In this document: one piece after another, positions 42,362-51,500 of the stretch
Position numbering within the stretch: position 1 is the first letter of the stretch
Layout of the letters: the number at the start of each line of letters is the position of its first letter
Source: Leeuwenhoekiella polynyae
Lineage (GTDB): Bacteria > Bacteroidota > Bacteroidia > Flavobacteriales > Flavobacteriaceae
Length of the DNA: 64,000 bases
Assembly (NCBI RefSeq): GCF_042683665.1
Contig: NZ_JBHUOO010000005.1
Direction: 5' to 3' (one strand)
Made by a program: the position numbers and the translations under genes
The notes under the pieces: generated by a model
The model's database searches: none
What the model saw: only the letters and a program-made list of their open reading frames with translations
What the model was told of the DNA's origin: nothing

Positions 42362-42979
42362 ATGGCAGAGTTTATAAAATTATATGATGAGAACCCTAAC
42401 GAGCGAGATATAAAACGCATTGTAGAGGTTTTGAAAAATGATGGGATAATTATTTATCCTACTGATACAGTTTACGGTTTGGGTTGCGACATTACCAGCA
42501 ACAGGGCTTTAGAACGGGTAGCTCAATTACGGGGGATCAAATTGGCAAAAGCCAACTTTTCATTTGTATGTGAAGATCTTAGTAATTTATCTGATTACAC
42601 CCGCCAGATTGATACGCCTACTTTTAAGCTGTTGAAACGTGCCTTACCCGGTCCTTATACTTTTATACTACAAGGCAATAATAACTTACCCACAGTGTTT
42701 AAAAAGAAGAAAACCGTAGGTATTCGTGTGCCTGATAATAATATTGCGCGGGCAATTGTGAGACATCTGGGGAATCCTATTATTTCAACTTCGATTTATG
42801 ACGAGGATGATGTGATAGAATACACTACAGATCCCGAACTTATTTTAGAGAAGTGGGATAAGCTTGTAGATGTTGTGATTGATGGTGGGTATGGAGGTAA
42901 TATTCCTTCCACAGTTATTGATTTAACTAGTGGGGAAGCAGTGTTGATTAGAGAGGGAAAAGGTGATTTGACAATTTAA
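42362..42979 (+). CDS. Sua5/YciO/YrdC family protein (L-threonylcarbamoyladenylate synthase type)
   Basis: This 205-residue protein has the YrdC fold: IIIYPTDTVYGLGCDITSNR, LRGIKLAKANFSFVCEDLSN, LLKRALPGPYTFILQG, TVGIRVPDNNIARAIVRHLG and STVIDLTSGEAVLIREGKGD. TsaC/Sua5 proteins make threonylcarbamoyl-AMP for the t6A modification of tRNA, with TsaD (47301-48338 here). The length and the FSFVCEDL segment are closest to the YciO subgroup, whose role is less certain. Confidence 0.82.
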   Translation: MAEFIKLYDENPNERDIKRIVEVLKNDGIIIYPTDTVYGLGCDITSNRALERVAQLRGIKLAKANFSFVCEDLSNLSDYTRQIDTPTFKLLKRALPGPYTFILQGNNNLPTVFKKKKTVGIRVPDNNIARAIVRHLGNPIISTSIYDEDDVIEYTTDPELILEKWDKLVDVVIDGGYGGNIPSTVIDLTSGEAVLIREGKGDLTI

Positions 42980-43009
42980 GCAGTTAATTGTAGAAAAACC
43001 GAATACATA

Positions 43010-43037
43010 AAAAAACCCGGTCGCAAGACCGGGTTTT
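43010..43037. terminator. Bidirectional terminator with GCAA tetraloop
   Basis: AAAAACCCGGTC pairs perfectly with GACCGGGTTTTT around GCAA, a stable GNRA loop. It lies between the Sua5/YciO gene and the convergent OmpA gene. Confidence 0.9.
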
Positions 43038-43060
43038 TAATATTTTAAAACTAAATCTAA

Positions 43061-43891
43061 TTAGTTTTTAGGCATTCCGTCTTCAATCATTTTGTAGAAC
43101 TGGTCTAACTTAGGAAGAACTACGATACGTGTTCTACGGTTGCGAGCACGACCTTCTGCAGTATCATTGCTAGCTAAAGGAACGTAGTAACTTCTACCTG
43201 CTGCTACCATACGCTCTGGTGGTACACCAAATTCTTCTTGCAAAATACGTACTACTGAAGTTGCACGCTTAACACTTAAATCCCAGTTATCTTCAATTAC
43301 TGAAGTACTAATAGGCTTGCTGTCTGTATGACCCTCAACCATAAACTCGATTTCAGGCTTGTTTTTTACAACAGTAGCAACTTTACCTAAAACTTCTTTA
43401 GCACGGTTAGTTACATCCCAACGACCACTGTTAAATAATAACTTGTCTGATATAGATACATAAACCACTCCTTTTTCAACATTGATTTCAATATCATCGT
43501 CATTAAGGTTTCCTATAGCACCTTTAAGGCTGGTAACCAATGCAAGCGTTACAGAGTCTTTTTTGTTGATAGCATCACGGAAAGTTTTGATCTGAAGATC
43601 TTTCTCTTTCATCTGCTCCAAAGACTTCTCTAAGTTTTCTGCACCTTTAGCAGAAAGTGTAGTAAGATTTCCTTGCGTATTTATAAGGCTGTTATTGGTA
43701 CTTCTAAGATCTGTGATCTGCTCCTTCATCGTTTCACTTTGTGCTAAACAAGCATTTAGTTTTACGGTTGCTGAATTAAGCATATCCTGGGTTTCTTTTT
43801 GTTTAGCCTCTAATGCCGCATATTTTTTCTGAGACACACAAGAGGAAAGAAGTATCAAGGCTGAAGCCGATACAATCATTAATTTTCTCAT
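43061..43891 (-). CDS. OmpA family lipoprotein
   Basis: This 276-residue protein has a lipoprotein signal (LMIVSASALILLSSC), a coiled-coil stretch of about 90 residues (KYAALEAKQKETQDMLNS onward), and a C-terminal OmpA peptidoglycan-binding domain: LFNSGRWDVTNRAKEVLGKV, FMVEGHTDSKPIS, NWDLSVKRATSVVRILQEEF and GRARNRRTRIVVLP. It would tether the outer membrane to the cell wall. It is a single gene with a promoter 34 nt upstream. Confidence 0.92.
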   Translation of the reverse strand: MRKLMIVSASALILLSSCVSQKKYAALEAKQKETQDMLNSATVKLNACLAQSETMKEQITDLRSTNNSLINTQGNLTTLSAKGAENLEKSLEQMKEKDLQIKTFRDAINKKDSVTLALVTSLKGAIGNLNDDDIEINVEKGVVYVSISDKLLFNSGRWDVTNRAKEVLGKVATVVKNKPEIEFMVEGHTDSKPISTSVIEDNWDLSVKRATSVVRILQEEFGVPPERMVAAGRSYYVPLASNDTAEGRARNRRTRIVVLPKLDQFYKMIEDGMPKN

Positions 43892-43925
43892 AATTATAGT
43901 TGTTATCTTTAATTTTTAGTAACGT

Positions 43926-43958
43926 CAAATGTATTAAAATTAGTATCCAAAATCCCAA
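43926..43958 (-). promoter_or_regulatory. Promoter of the OmpA family gene
   Basis: On the minus strand, TTG at 43958-43956 and TACATTTG at 43933-43926 are separated by 22 nt. The second element is an exact TAnnTTTG match. Confidence 0.6.
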
Positions 43959-43981
43959 CCTTAACAATACTTTAAAATTTG

Positions 43982-44986
43982 TTAAAATAAGTCGGTATAA
44001 TACTTTTTATGACGGATGAAGTACTTGTATACAATGGAGTTTATAGCAGCATAGTTCTTAGTTCCTGCAGTTTGCTCCCTGTTTTTAAGTAGTTTCGGAA
44101 TCAGTGAATAAAAGTTAAAATGTGCTCTAAGAATTGCAAGAAAATGTTTTGGTTTTCCTTCTGCTAAAAACTTTAGTGCGGCAATACCGTCTAAGCAAAG
44201 TCTTGCGAATAAAATTAAATAGACTTGAGCACCTGAAATATTTTTGAGCAAAAGCATCAGATTATTTCTGAAATTCAAAAAGGTTTTCTGTGGATTCATC
44301 TGTTCCAGAGTAGCTCCGCCCAAATGATAAACCTCACTCGTTCCAATAGCTTTTATGCTATAGCCCAGATTTTGAATACGCCAGCATAAATCTATTTCTT
44401 CCTGATGAGCAAAAAAGAGTTCATCTAAACCGCCGGCTTGCCAAAAGACTTCTTTACGCACTGTTAAACAAGCGCCACTCGCCCAGAAAACAGCTTTTAT
44501 ATCATTATACTGGCCAATGTCTTCTTCGCAAGTTTCAAAAATACGCCCTCTACAAAATGGATATCCTAAAGCATCTAAATAGCCACCAGCAGCACCGGCA
44601 TATTCAAAATGCGTTTTCTTTTTGAGGTCTTTGATTTTGGGTTGTGCAGCGCCCAGTCTTTTGTCTGATGAAAATGAAGCAATAACAGGTTGTAACCAAC
44701 CCGGGGTAGTCTGTATATCACTATTCATTAAAATGAAAAGTTCTTCATCAAGACCTTCTAGTGCATCATTATACCCTTTAGCATACCCTCCATTGGTAGT
44801 ATTTTGAATAATCTGAACTTGAGGAAAATTTTGCTTTACAAAGCTTACAGAATCATCAGTTGAAGCATTATCGGCAACATAAATAGTAGCTAGTGCTTCA
44901 CTATGAGTAATCACAGTTTGTAAAAAGCGCTCGAGTAGCTTTTTACCATTCCAGTTGAGTATGACAATTGCAGTTTTCAAAGGCAA
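43982..44986 (-). CDS. Glycosyltransferase family 2 protein
   Basis: This 334-residue protein has a GT-A fold N-terminus: AIVILNWNGKKLLERFLQTV, TIYVADNASTDDSVSFVKQN, NGGYAKGYNDALEGL, LFILMNSDIQTTPGWLQPVI (Asp-x-Asp-like NSDIQ) and the acceptor region FFAHQEEIDLCWRIQNLGY. It is of the rhamnosyltransferase-like kind. The sugar and acceptor are unknown. C-terminal helices may associate with the membrane. It starts 3 nt after the HsdR_N-like gene. Confidence 0.9.
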   Translation of the reverse strand: MPLKTAIVILNWNGKKLLERFLQTVITHSEALATIYVADNASTDDSVSFVKQNFPQVQIIQNTTNGGYAKGYNDALEGLDEELFILMNSDIQTTPGWLQPVIASFSSDKRLGAAQPKIKDLKKKTHFEYAGAAGGYLDALGYPFCRGRIFETCEEDIGQYNDIKAVFWASGACLTVRKEVFWQAGGLDELFFAHQEEIDLCWRIQNLGYSIKAIGTSEVYHLGGATLEQMNPQKTFLNFRNNLMLLLKNISGAQVYLILFARLCLDGIAALKFLAEGKPKHFLAILRAHFNFYSLIPKLLKNREQTAGTKNYAAINSIVYKYFIRHKKYYTDLF

Positions 44987-44989
44987 GTA

Positions 44990-45436
44990 TTATGGAGTGT
45001 AAACGGGAAAGTCCGGTAAAAAAATATACTTTTTAGCTTCATAATCCATTTGGCAATAATAGTGGTTTAATCCGTTTGTAACCATCAGATAATCGGATTT
45101 TAAAGCCAGATTGTACCGGGCTATCTGGTCAAAGGTTTTTTGATTGATCTTAATTTTTGGCGCTTTGCATTCTACAATAAGCTGAATGTTTCCGTTAGGT
45201 TTAAAAACCACCACGTCGTAACGTTTAGAAACCTGATTCAGCTTTAATTCTTTTTCAACATTTACAAGCGAAATAGGGTAGTGATACACATTTAAAATAT
45301 GAGCGACGGTGTGTTGACGCACCCATTCTTCGGGCGTTAGCCTCACGAATTTTTTGCGGATCTCATCAAATATAAGCGGTTTATTTTCGCTACTTTTGAG
45401 CCTGAAGGGATATTGAGGAAAGTTTAATTCTTGCAT
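44990..45436 (-). CDS. Orphan type I restriction HsdR N-terminal-like (PD-(D/E)XK) protein
   Basis: This 148-residue protein matches the HSDR_N_2 domain. The PD-(D/E)XK nuclease core is visible: Asp74 in KRYDVVVFKP, Glu89 and Lys91 in LIVECKAPK, and a Gln in TFDQIARYN. No helicase motor, HsdS or HsdM gene is present nearby, so it is a stand-alone nuclease-like domain and not a restriction system. I chose the ATG at 45436 (MQELNFPQYP) over the in-frame ATG at 45472. It is divergent from holA and 3 nt upstream of the glycosyltransferase gene. Confidence 0.8.
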   Translation of the reverse strand: MQELNFPQYPFRLKSSENKPLIFDEIRKKFVRLTPEEWVRQHTVAHILNVYHYPISLVNVEKELKLNQVSKRYDVVVFKPNGNIQLIVECKAPKIKINQKTFDQIARYNLALKSDYLMVTNGLNHYYCQMDYEAKKYIFLPDFPVYTP

Positions 45437-45547
45437 CGATTCAAAGGTAATCAACCTATAGAATTTAAGCACTCAACAAGATTTAAATCTTCTGGCCAAT
45501 TCTTCTATTTTTCCTTCAGACAATAGAAAAATTTCAACTCAGACTTT

Positions 45548-46576
45548 GTGGAAGAGGTTACACGTATTGTAAAAGATATCAAGAATAAAAATCTGAAACC
45601 CATCTATTTTTTGATGGGCGAAGAGCCCTATTATATTGATCAATTAGCAGATTTTATCGCAGATAATGTGCTGACCGAAGAAGAACGCGGTTTTAATCAG
45701 ATGGTGTTGTACGGTCGTGATGTGAGCTTAGATGATGTGGTATCGCAAGCTAAGCGCTTCCCGATGATGGCAGAGCGACAGGTTGTTATTGTTAAAGAAG
45801 CTCAAGATCTTTCTCGAGCTATTTTAGCACAGTCTGATAAGAATAAAAATACTTTAGAGGCTTATGCAGAAAACCCACAACCTACCACGGTTTTGGTTTT
45901 TTGCTATAAATATAAAAAGCTTGATAAACGAAAGAAGGTTTATAAAGCTATCTCAAAAAGTGGCCTCCTATTTGAAAGTAAAAAGCTTTACGAGAATCAA
46001 GTTGGGGATTGGATTCGCCGGGTGATGACGGGTAAAGGCTATACGGTTGAACCGAAAGCGGCTCATATGCTTGTTGAATTTTTAGGTACAGATTTGTCTA
46101 AAATTAATAATGAACTTGAAAAGTTGCGTTTGATACTTCCGGAAGGAAGCACAATCACTCCGCTTGCGGTAGAGCAAAATATCGGGATTAGTAAAGACTT
46201 CAATAATTTTGAGTTGCAGCGTGCCATTGGCGATAAAGATGTGGTAAAAGCGCATCGCATCATCAATTACTTTGCACAAAACCCAAAGGACAACCCAATG
46301 GTTGTCACTATTGCTTTACTGTTTAGTTTCTTCCAAAATTTATTGATTTATCACGGGTTGCCCAGTAAAGACAAATCTTCGGTAGCAAAAGCGCTCAAGG
46401 TGAATCCGTATTTTGTGGGTCAATATGTAGATGCAGCTCGCAATTACCCGATGAAAAAAGTAAGCCACGTAGTAAATTTATTGCGTACAGCAGATGTGAA
46501 AAGCAAAGGTGTAGGAGCTTATAATATTCCGCAAGGCGATTTGCTCAAAGAGTTACTTGTGCAGATTATGGCGTAG
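45548..46576 (+). CDS. holA: DNA polymerase III subunit delta
   Basis: This 342-residue clamp-loader subunit has the N-terminal LKPIYFLMGEEPYYIDQLAD, the AAA-like middle (RQVVIVKEAQDLSRAILA, then PTTVLVFCYKYKKLDKRKK) and the C-terminal helical domain with DNPMVVTIALLFSFFQNLLI. It opens the beta clamp in the replisome. The start is a GTG at 45548, chosen because the family N-terminus begins with a short MEEVTRIVKDIKNKN segment and no ATG lies upstream in frame. Confidence 0.92.
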   Translation: MEEVTRIVKDIKNKNLKPIYFLMGEEPYYIDQLADFIADNVLTEEERGFNQMVLYGRDVSLDDVVSQAKRFPMMAERQVVIVKEAQDLSRAILAQSDKNKNTLEAYAENPQPTTVLVFCYKYKKLDKRKKVYKAISKSGLLFESKKLYENQVGDWIRRVMTGKGYTVEPKAAHMLVEFLGTDLSKINNELEKLRLILPEGSTITPLAVEQNIGISKDFNNFELQRAIGDKDVVKAHRIINYFAQNPKDNPMVVTIALLFSFFQNLLIYHGLPSKDKSSVAKALKVNPYFVGQYVDAARNYPMKKVSHVVNLLRTADVKSKGVGAYNIPQGDLLKELLVQIMA

Positions 46577-46584
46577 CTAATTCT

Positions 46585-47298
46585 TTAAACCTCATTTACA
46601 AACGCAACACTGTGAGTAGCTACTACAGCAGCAGTTTCAGTTCGTAGTCTGCTTTCTCCCAGCATTACAGGTGTAAAACCTGAATGAATGGCTGTTTCAA
46701 TTTCTGAAGTAGAAAAATCACCCTCAGGACCTATAAGAATGAGAATATCTTGTTTTGGCTGAATTTTTTGCTTGAGTGAAAACCGATTAGTTTTTTCACA
46801 ATGTGCAATAAAGCGGTGCCCATTAAATTCGGTTTGCTTCGCGATAAATTCTGAAAAAGTAACAGCAGGATTTAGTTTTGGTATAAAGGCTTTTAAAGAT
46901 TGTTTCATCGCGCTTTGTAAAATACGCTCATAGCGTTCTTCTTTAATCACTTTCCGCTCACTGTGGTCGCAAATAATAGGAGAGATCTCTGAAATGCCTA
47001 TTTCAGTAGCTTTTTCTAAAAACCATTCAAAACGATCGTTGAGTTTGGTAGGTGCAACGGCAAGATGTAAATGGTACGGCAACGATTTTTCGGTAGTAAC
47101 TTCTAGGATTTTTACCGTACATTTTGACGGGCTAGCAGCACTTATTTCAGCCTTAAAAAAATTCCCATTTCCATTAGTGATATTTAAGATATCTCCGGTA
47201 CGTTTCCGTAGCACCTTTATAATATGTTTACTCTCGTCTTTAGGAAAAGTAGCTTCTACTGCATCTGCAGTAATATCCGGACTGTAAAATAATTGCAT
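46585..47298 (-). CDS. rsmE: 16S rRNA (uracil1498-N3)-methyltransferase
   Basis: This 237-residue SPOUT methyltransferase has an N-terminal PUA-like domain (LFYSPDITADAVEATFPKDE, then HIIKVLRKRTGD) and a C-terminal knot: RFEWFLEKATEIGISEISPI, RSE-type region HSERKVIKEERYERIL, LIGPEGDFSTSEIETAI and LGESRLRTETAAVVA. RsmE methylates U1498 of 16S rRNA. It begins 2 nt after tsaD on the same strand. Confidence 0.95.
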   Translation of the reverse strand: MQLFYSPDITADAVEATFPKDESKHIIKVLRKRTGDILNITNGNGNFFKAEISAASPSKCTVKILEVTTEKSLPYHLHLAVAPTKLNDRFEWFLEKATEIGISEISPIICDHSERKVIKEERYERILQSAMKQSLKAFIPKLNPAVTFSEFIAKQTEFNGHRFIAHCEKTNRFSLKQKIQPKQDILILIGPEGDFSTSEIETAIHSGFTPVMLGESRLRTETAAVVATHSVAFVNEV

Positions 47299-47300
47299 AC

Positions 47301-48338
47301 TTAGAGTTTTAGACGAGATTGAGCCATTACCTGCGTGTTTGCGTATCCTGTTGCTTCAAGCTCATTTTGGGTGTATTTTAGATAGCCTACAATGCCTATC
47401 ATTGCAGCGTTATCTGTGGTGTATTCAAATTTTGGAACAAATGTTTTCCAGCCGTATTTACTTTCGGCATCTTTTAACGCTTTACGAATACCGCTGTTTG
47501 CAGAAACGCCACCGCCAATAGCAACCTGAGTGATTCCCGTTTGTTTAACGGCTTTTTTTAGCTTATCCATCAGGATATTTACAATAGTATATTGAATAGA
47601 GGCGCAAATGTCGTTGCGATTCTTTTCAACAAAATCTGGGTCTGCAGCAAGTTCTCTTTGGTAGAAATATAGAACCGCAGTTTTTAATCCGCTAAAACTA
47701 AAATCGAGATCGCCTACTTTAGGCTTAGTGAACTTATAAGCTTTAGGGTTCCCTAATTGCGCATATTTATCAATTAAAGGTCCGCCGGGATAAGGTAATC
47801 CTAATATTTTTGCACTTTTATCAAAAGCTTCACCCACGGCATCATCAAGTGTTTGACCTAAAACTGTCATCTCAAAATAGCTGTCTACGCGTACAATTTG
47901 CGTATGACCGCCAGAGATCGTCATCGCCAGAAATGGAAATTGCGGTTTGTCAAAACCTTCTTCGTCAATAAAATGAGCCAGAATATGCGCTTGCATATGA
48001 TTAACATCAATCAGCGGGATGTTGAGTCCCATTGCCAAAGATTTTGCAAAAGATGTACCTACTAAAAGTGAACCCATAAGTCCCGGTCCACTTGTAAAAG
48101 CTACTGCGTTAAGCTGTTCTTTTTTTACATTTGCCTTTCGTAACGCCTCGTGTACAACAGGAACAATATTTTGCTGATGTGCGCGTGAAGCCAGCTCCGG
48201 CACAACGCCACCGTATTGCTCATGTACCGCCTGACCGGCAACAACATTTGCAAGGGTTTTGTCGTTGTAGAGCACAGCTGCCGCTGTATCGTCACAAGAA
48301 GATTCTATAGCAAGTATATAGGTGTTATTTTTTGACAT
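47301..48338 (-). CDS. tsaD: tRNA N6-adenosine threonylcarbamoyltransferase
   Basis: This 345-residue protein of the Kae1/TsaD family transfers the threonylcarbamoyl group to A37 of ANN-decoding tRNAs. It shows ILAIESSCDDTAAAVL, the metal-binding HxxxH in VNHMQAHILAHF, FLAMTISGGHTQIV, LDDAVGEAFDKSAKILGLPY, and VAIGGGVSANSGIRKAL near the C-terminus. It precedes rsmE and diverges from tamB. Confidence 0.97.
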   Translation of the reverse strand: MSKNNTYILAIESSCDDTAAAVLYNDKTLANVVAGQAVHEQYGGVVPELASRAHQQNIVPVVHEALRKANVKKEQLNAVAFTSGPGLMGSLLVGTSFAKSLAMGLNIPLIDVNHMQAHILAHFIDEEGFDKPQFPFLAMTISGGHTQIVRVDSYFEMTVLGQTLDDAVGEAFDKSAKILGLPYPGGPLIDKYAQLGNPKAYKFTKPKVGDLDFSFSGLKTAVLYFYQRELAADPDFVEKNRNDICASIQYTIVNILMDKLKKAVKQTGITQVAIGGGVSANSGIRKALKDAESKYGWKTFVPKFEYTTDNAAMIGIVGYLKYTQNELEATGYANTQVMAQSRLKL

Positions 48339-48588
48339 TATGGCGCTAGGTATAGGGAATGTTAATGTACTTTTACTCGATAAAAGCTAAGTTACTTCCG
48401 TAGTAGTTAGTAGCGTTTACATCGGTATTAGCTGTTGTATCACTAAGTGTTTGTTAATCAATTTTATAATATGCTGTTGCTTTATTTGCATAATTAAAGC
48501 GAGTGGCAAAGTTAAAACTTAAAAACGTATCAGAAAATTAAGAAAAATAGTTACGCGAATCCTGTTCATTCTAATAGGTGCTTTTGCG

Positions 48589-51500
48589 TTGCTATTAATC
48601 ATATTTTCTATACCTGCAGTACAAACTGCGATTGCAGATAAAGTTACCCGTTCTATTAACGAGACTTACGGGACTTCAATCTCTATTAAGCGAATCAGTC
48701 TAAAATATAACGGTAATGCTTTGATCAAGCAGGTTTGTATAAAAGATCATCATCAGGATACGCTTATTTATTCAAAAGAAGTAGAAACCAGTTTGCTAAG
48801 CATTCGGGCTTTAATCAATAACCAGATGAATCTGGGATATGTGCATTTAAATGGTGCAAAGCTCTTTGTTAAAAAATATGCAGGGGAGGAGAATGATAAC
48901 TTGTATGTGTTTTCTCAGAAATTCAATTCCGGTAAACCGCCGGGTACTCCGTTTAAGCTTTCTTCTTCTGAAGTAGAGTTGAGTGATATGCATTTTAGAT
49001 TTACAGATGAGGATTTAGACAGTCCGGTTGTTGTAGATTATAAAAACTTGCATTTACTAGCTGAAGATTTTAAACTACACGACGTTGAGGTAACGGCTCA
49101 GATTTATGATTTGCAGTTTGACGCAGATCGTGGCTATAATTTAAGAGGCCTTAAAACAGACATTAAATACAATCCAGAAGAGATAGTTTTAAAAGATATG
49201 GAGCTCTCTACAGAGCATTCAGTGATTCGTGGAAATGCTTATTTAGATACAAGAAATGATGCCTTTCAAGATTTTAATAATAAAGTAACTTTTAATATTG
49301 ATTTTGCGCAAAGCGAAATATCCACAACAGATTTACAAGCCTTCTACTCAGAATTTGGAGTAGACCATAAACTATTGCTTTCCGGAAAAATGCTGGGAAC
49401 TCTGAACGATTTCACAGTAACTGATTTTGATCTGGCAGGTTTTAGTAATAGTCGTATTGTAGGAAATGTGCGTTTCCGTCGCTTATTGGGTGATGATAAT
49501 ACCTTTACTATAGAAGGAGATTACAGACAATTAAAAACCAACTATCTAGACCTAACAGCACTTCTACCCAATATTTTAGGAACTAACCTTCCTGAAGAAT
49601 TGGTGCGTTTAGGAACTGTTGATTTAAACGGAATTGTAAATGTTACCGAAAATACGGTTTACACAAAAAGTATTATTCAGACCGATCTGGGTTTTCTGGA
49701 AACCGATATAGACCTGCAGAATACTCAGAATATGTCACAGGCTTCTTATGTAGGTATGCTGCAGGCTAAAGAATTCAATATGGGAAGGCTTTTAAAAGTT
49801 CCGGAGCTGGGTACGATGACTTTTAATATGCGAGTAAATGGATCTGGAGTTGAAGCCGAAACTTTAGATACGCGCTTAGAAGGAATCATACGTAATGTTA
49901 CGTATCAAGGATACACCTATAAAGGAATTACCGTTTCCGGAAATTTAAAGAATCCCATCTTTGACGGAAAACTAAGTGTTAGAGATCCTAATGCAGATTT
50001 TACTTTTGATGGTCTAGTAGATGTTTCAGAAGAGATACATAACTATGATTTTACCGCAGAAATCAATCAAATAGATTTAGGTAAACTCCATTTTCTTAAA
50101 GATTCTTCTGCAGTATTAAAAGGGAAAGTAGTAATGGATATGCGCGGTACAAACATAGATGATACCGGCGGAGTCATTGCGTTTTCAAATGCAAGTTTTG
50201 AAAATGCAAATGACCTATATGAGTTTCAGGATTTTGTGATTACTTCTGGTTTTAGACGCGGAATCCGTACAATAACTATGAATTCGCCTGATATTATTTC
50301 AGGACAGATTTCAGGTGTTTTTAAGTTAGAGGATGTAAGAGCCTTGTTTCAGAATGCTGTAGGTAGCTTGTATACAAATTATGAACCCGAAACGATCACC
50401 GAAAATCAATTCATGGATTTTGATATTCAGATCTATAGCAAGATTGTAGAAGTTTTGGTGCCTGATGTTGAACTAGAACCCGATACTTATTTAAGAGGTA
50501 GTGTAGTTTCAGATGATTCTGATTTTAAATTAACCTTTAGGTCTCCTAAAATTAAAGCTTATGGTGTTATGGCAGAAGCTGTAAACGTGCGAGTAGATAA
50601 TAAGAATCCACTTTTTAACGCATACGTAGAAGCAGATAGTATAGGGAGTGGTGCTTATGGAGTGAGCGATTTTAATCTGATTAATGTTACATTAAAAGAT
50701 ACGCTGTTTGTTCGTTCAGAATTTAAAGGAGGGCCTGATAAGCAAGATGTTTTTGATTTGAGTTTTTATCATACTATTAATGAGGAGAATAACTCTGTAG
50801 TAGGATTTAAGAAAAGTAGCCTCAAGTTTAAGAATAACTTGTGGTGGTTGAATGAGGATGATAACAAGAATAACAAGGTTGTTTTTGATAATAACTTTCT
50901 GGATTGGGATATAAAAGAATTGATCTTATCTCACGATAAAGAACGTATTTCGCTTGAGGGGGTTGTACGAGACAGTACCTTTAAAGATATTAAAACCAAT
51001 TTCGAAAGCGTCCGTTTGTCGCATATTATGCCGTATGTAGACAGCTTAGATATGCGTGGTCTGGTAAATGGTAATCTTGATATTCTGCAGAAAGAAGGCG
51101 TATACTTGCCTAATAGCACTGTTAATATTTCAAATTTTACAGTTAACGATATTTTGATGGGAGACCTCGACCTCTCCGTTTCGGGGAATGAAAGTCTCAC
51201 CAGTTATGATATCAATACCCGCCTTATTAATGAAGATGTGGAGGTTTTAACTGCACTGGGGAGTATTAATGTGAATGAAGCAACTCCTGCAATAGATCTG
51301 GATGTTCAAATGCGAAAATTGAATTTAAAAGCATTTAGTCCATTAGGTGGTGAAGTGATTTCTTCGATACGGGGCTTGGCTAGCGGAAGAGCTTCAGTGA
51401 CGGGAGATTACAGGAACCCAGATATTGATGGTGAAATTCTATTACGAGAAGCTGGTTTGGAGATTCCTTATTTGAATACAGATTATGATTTTAGAGGTAC

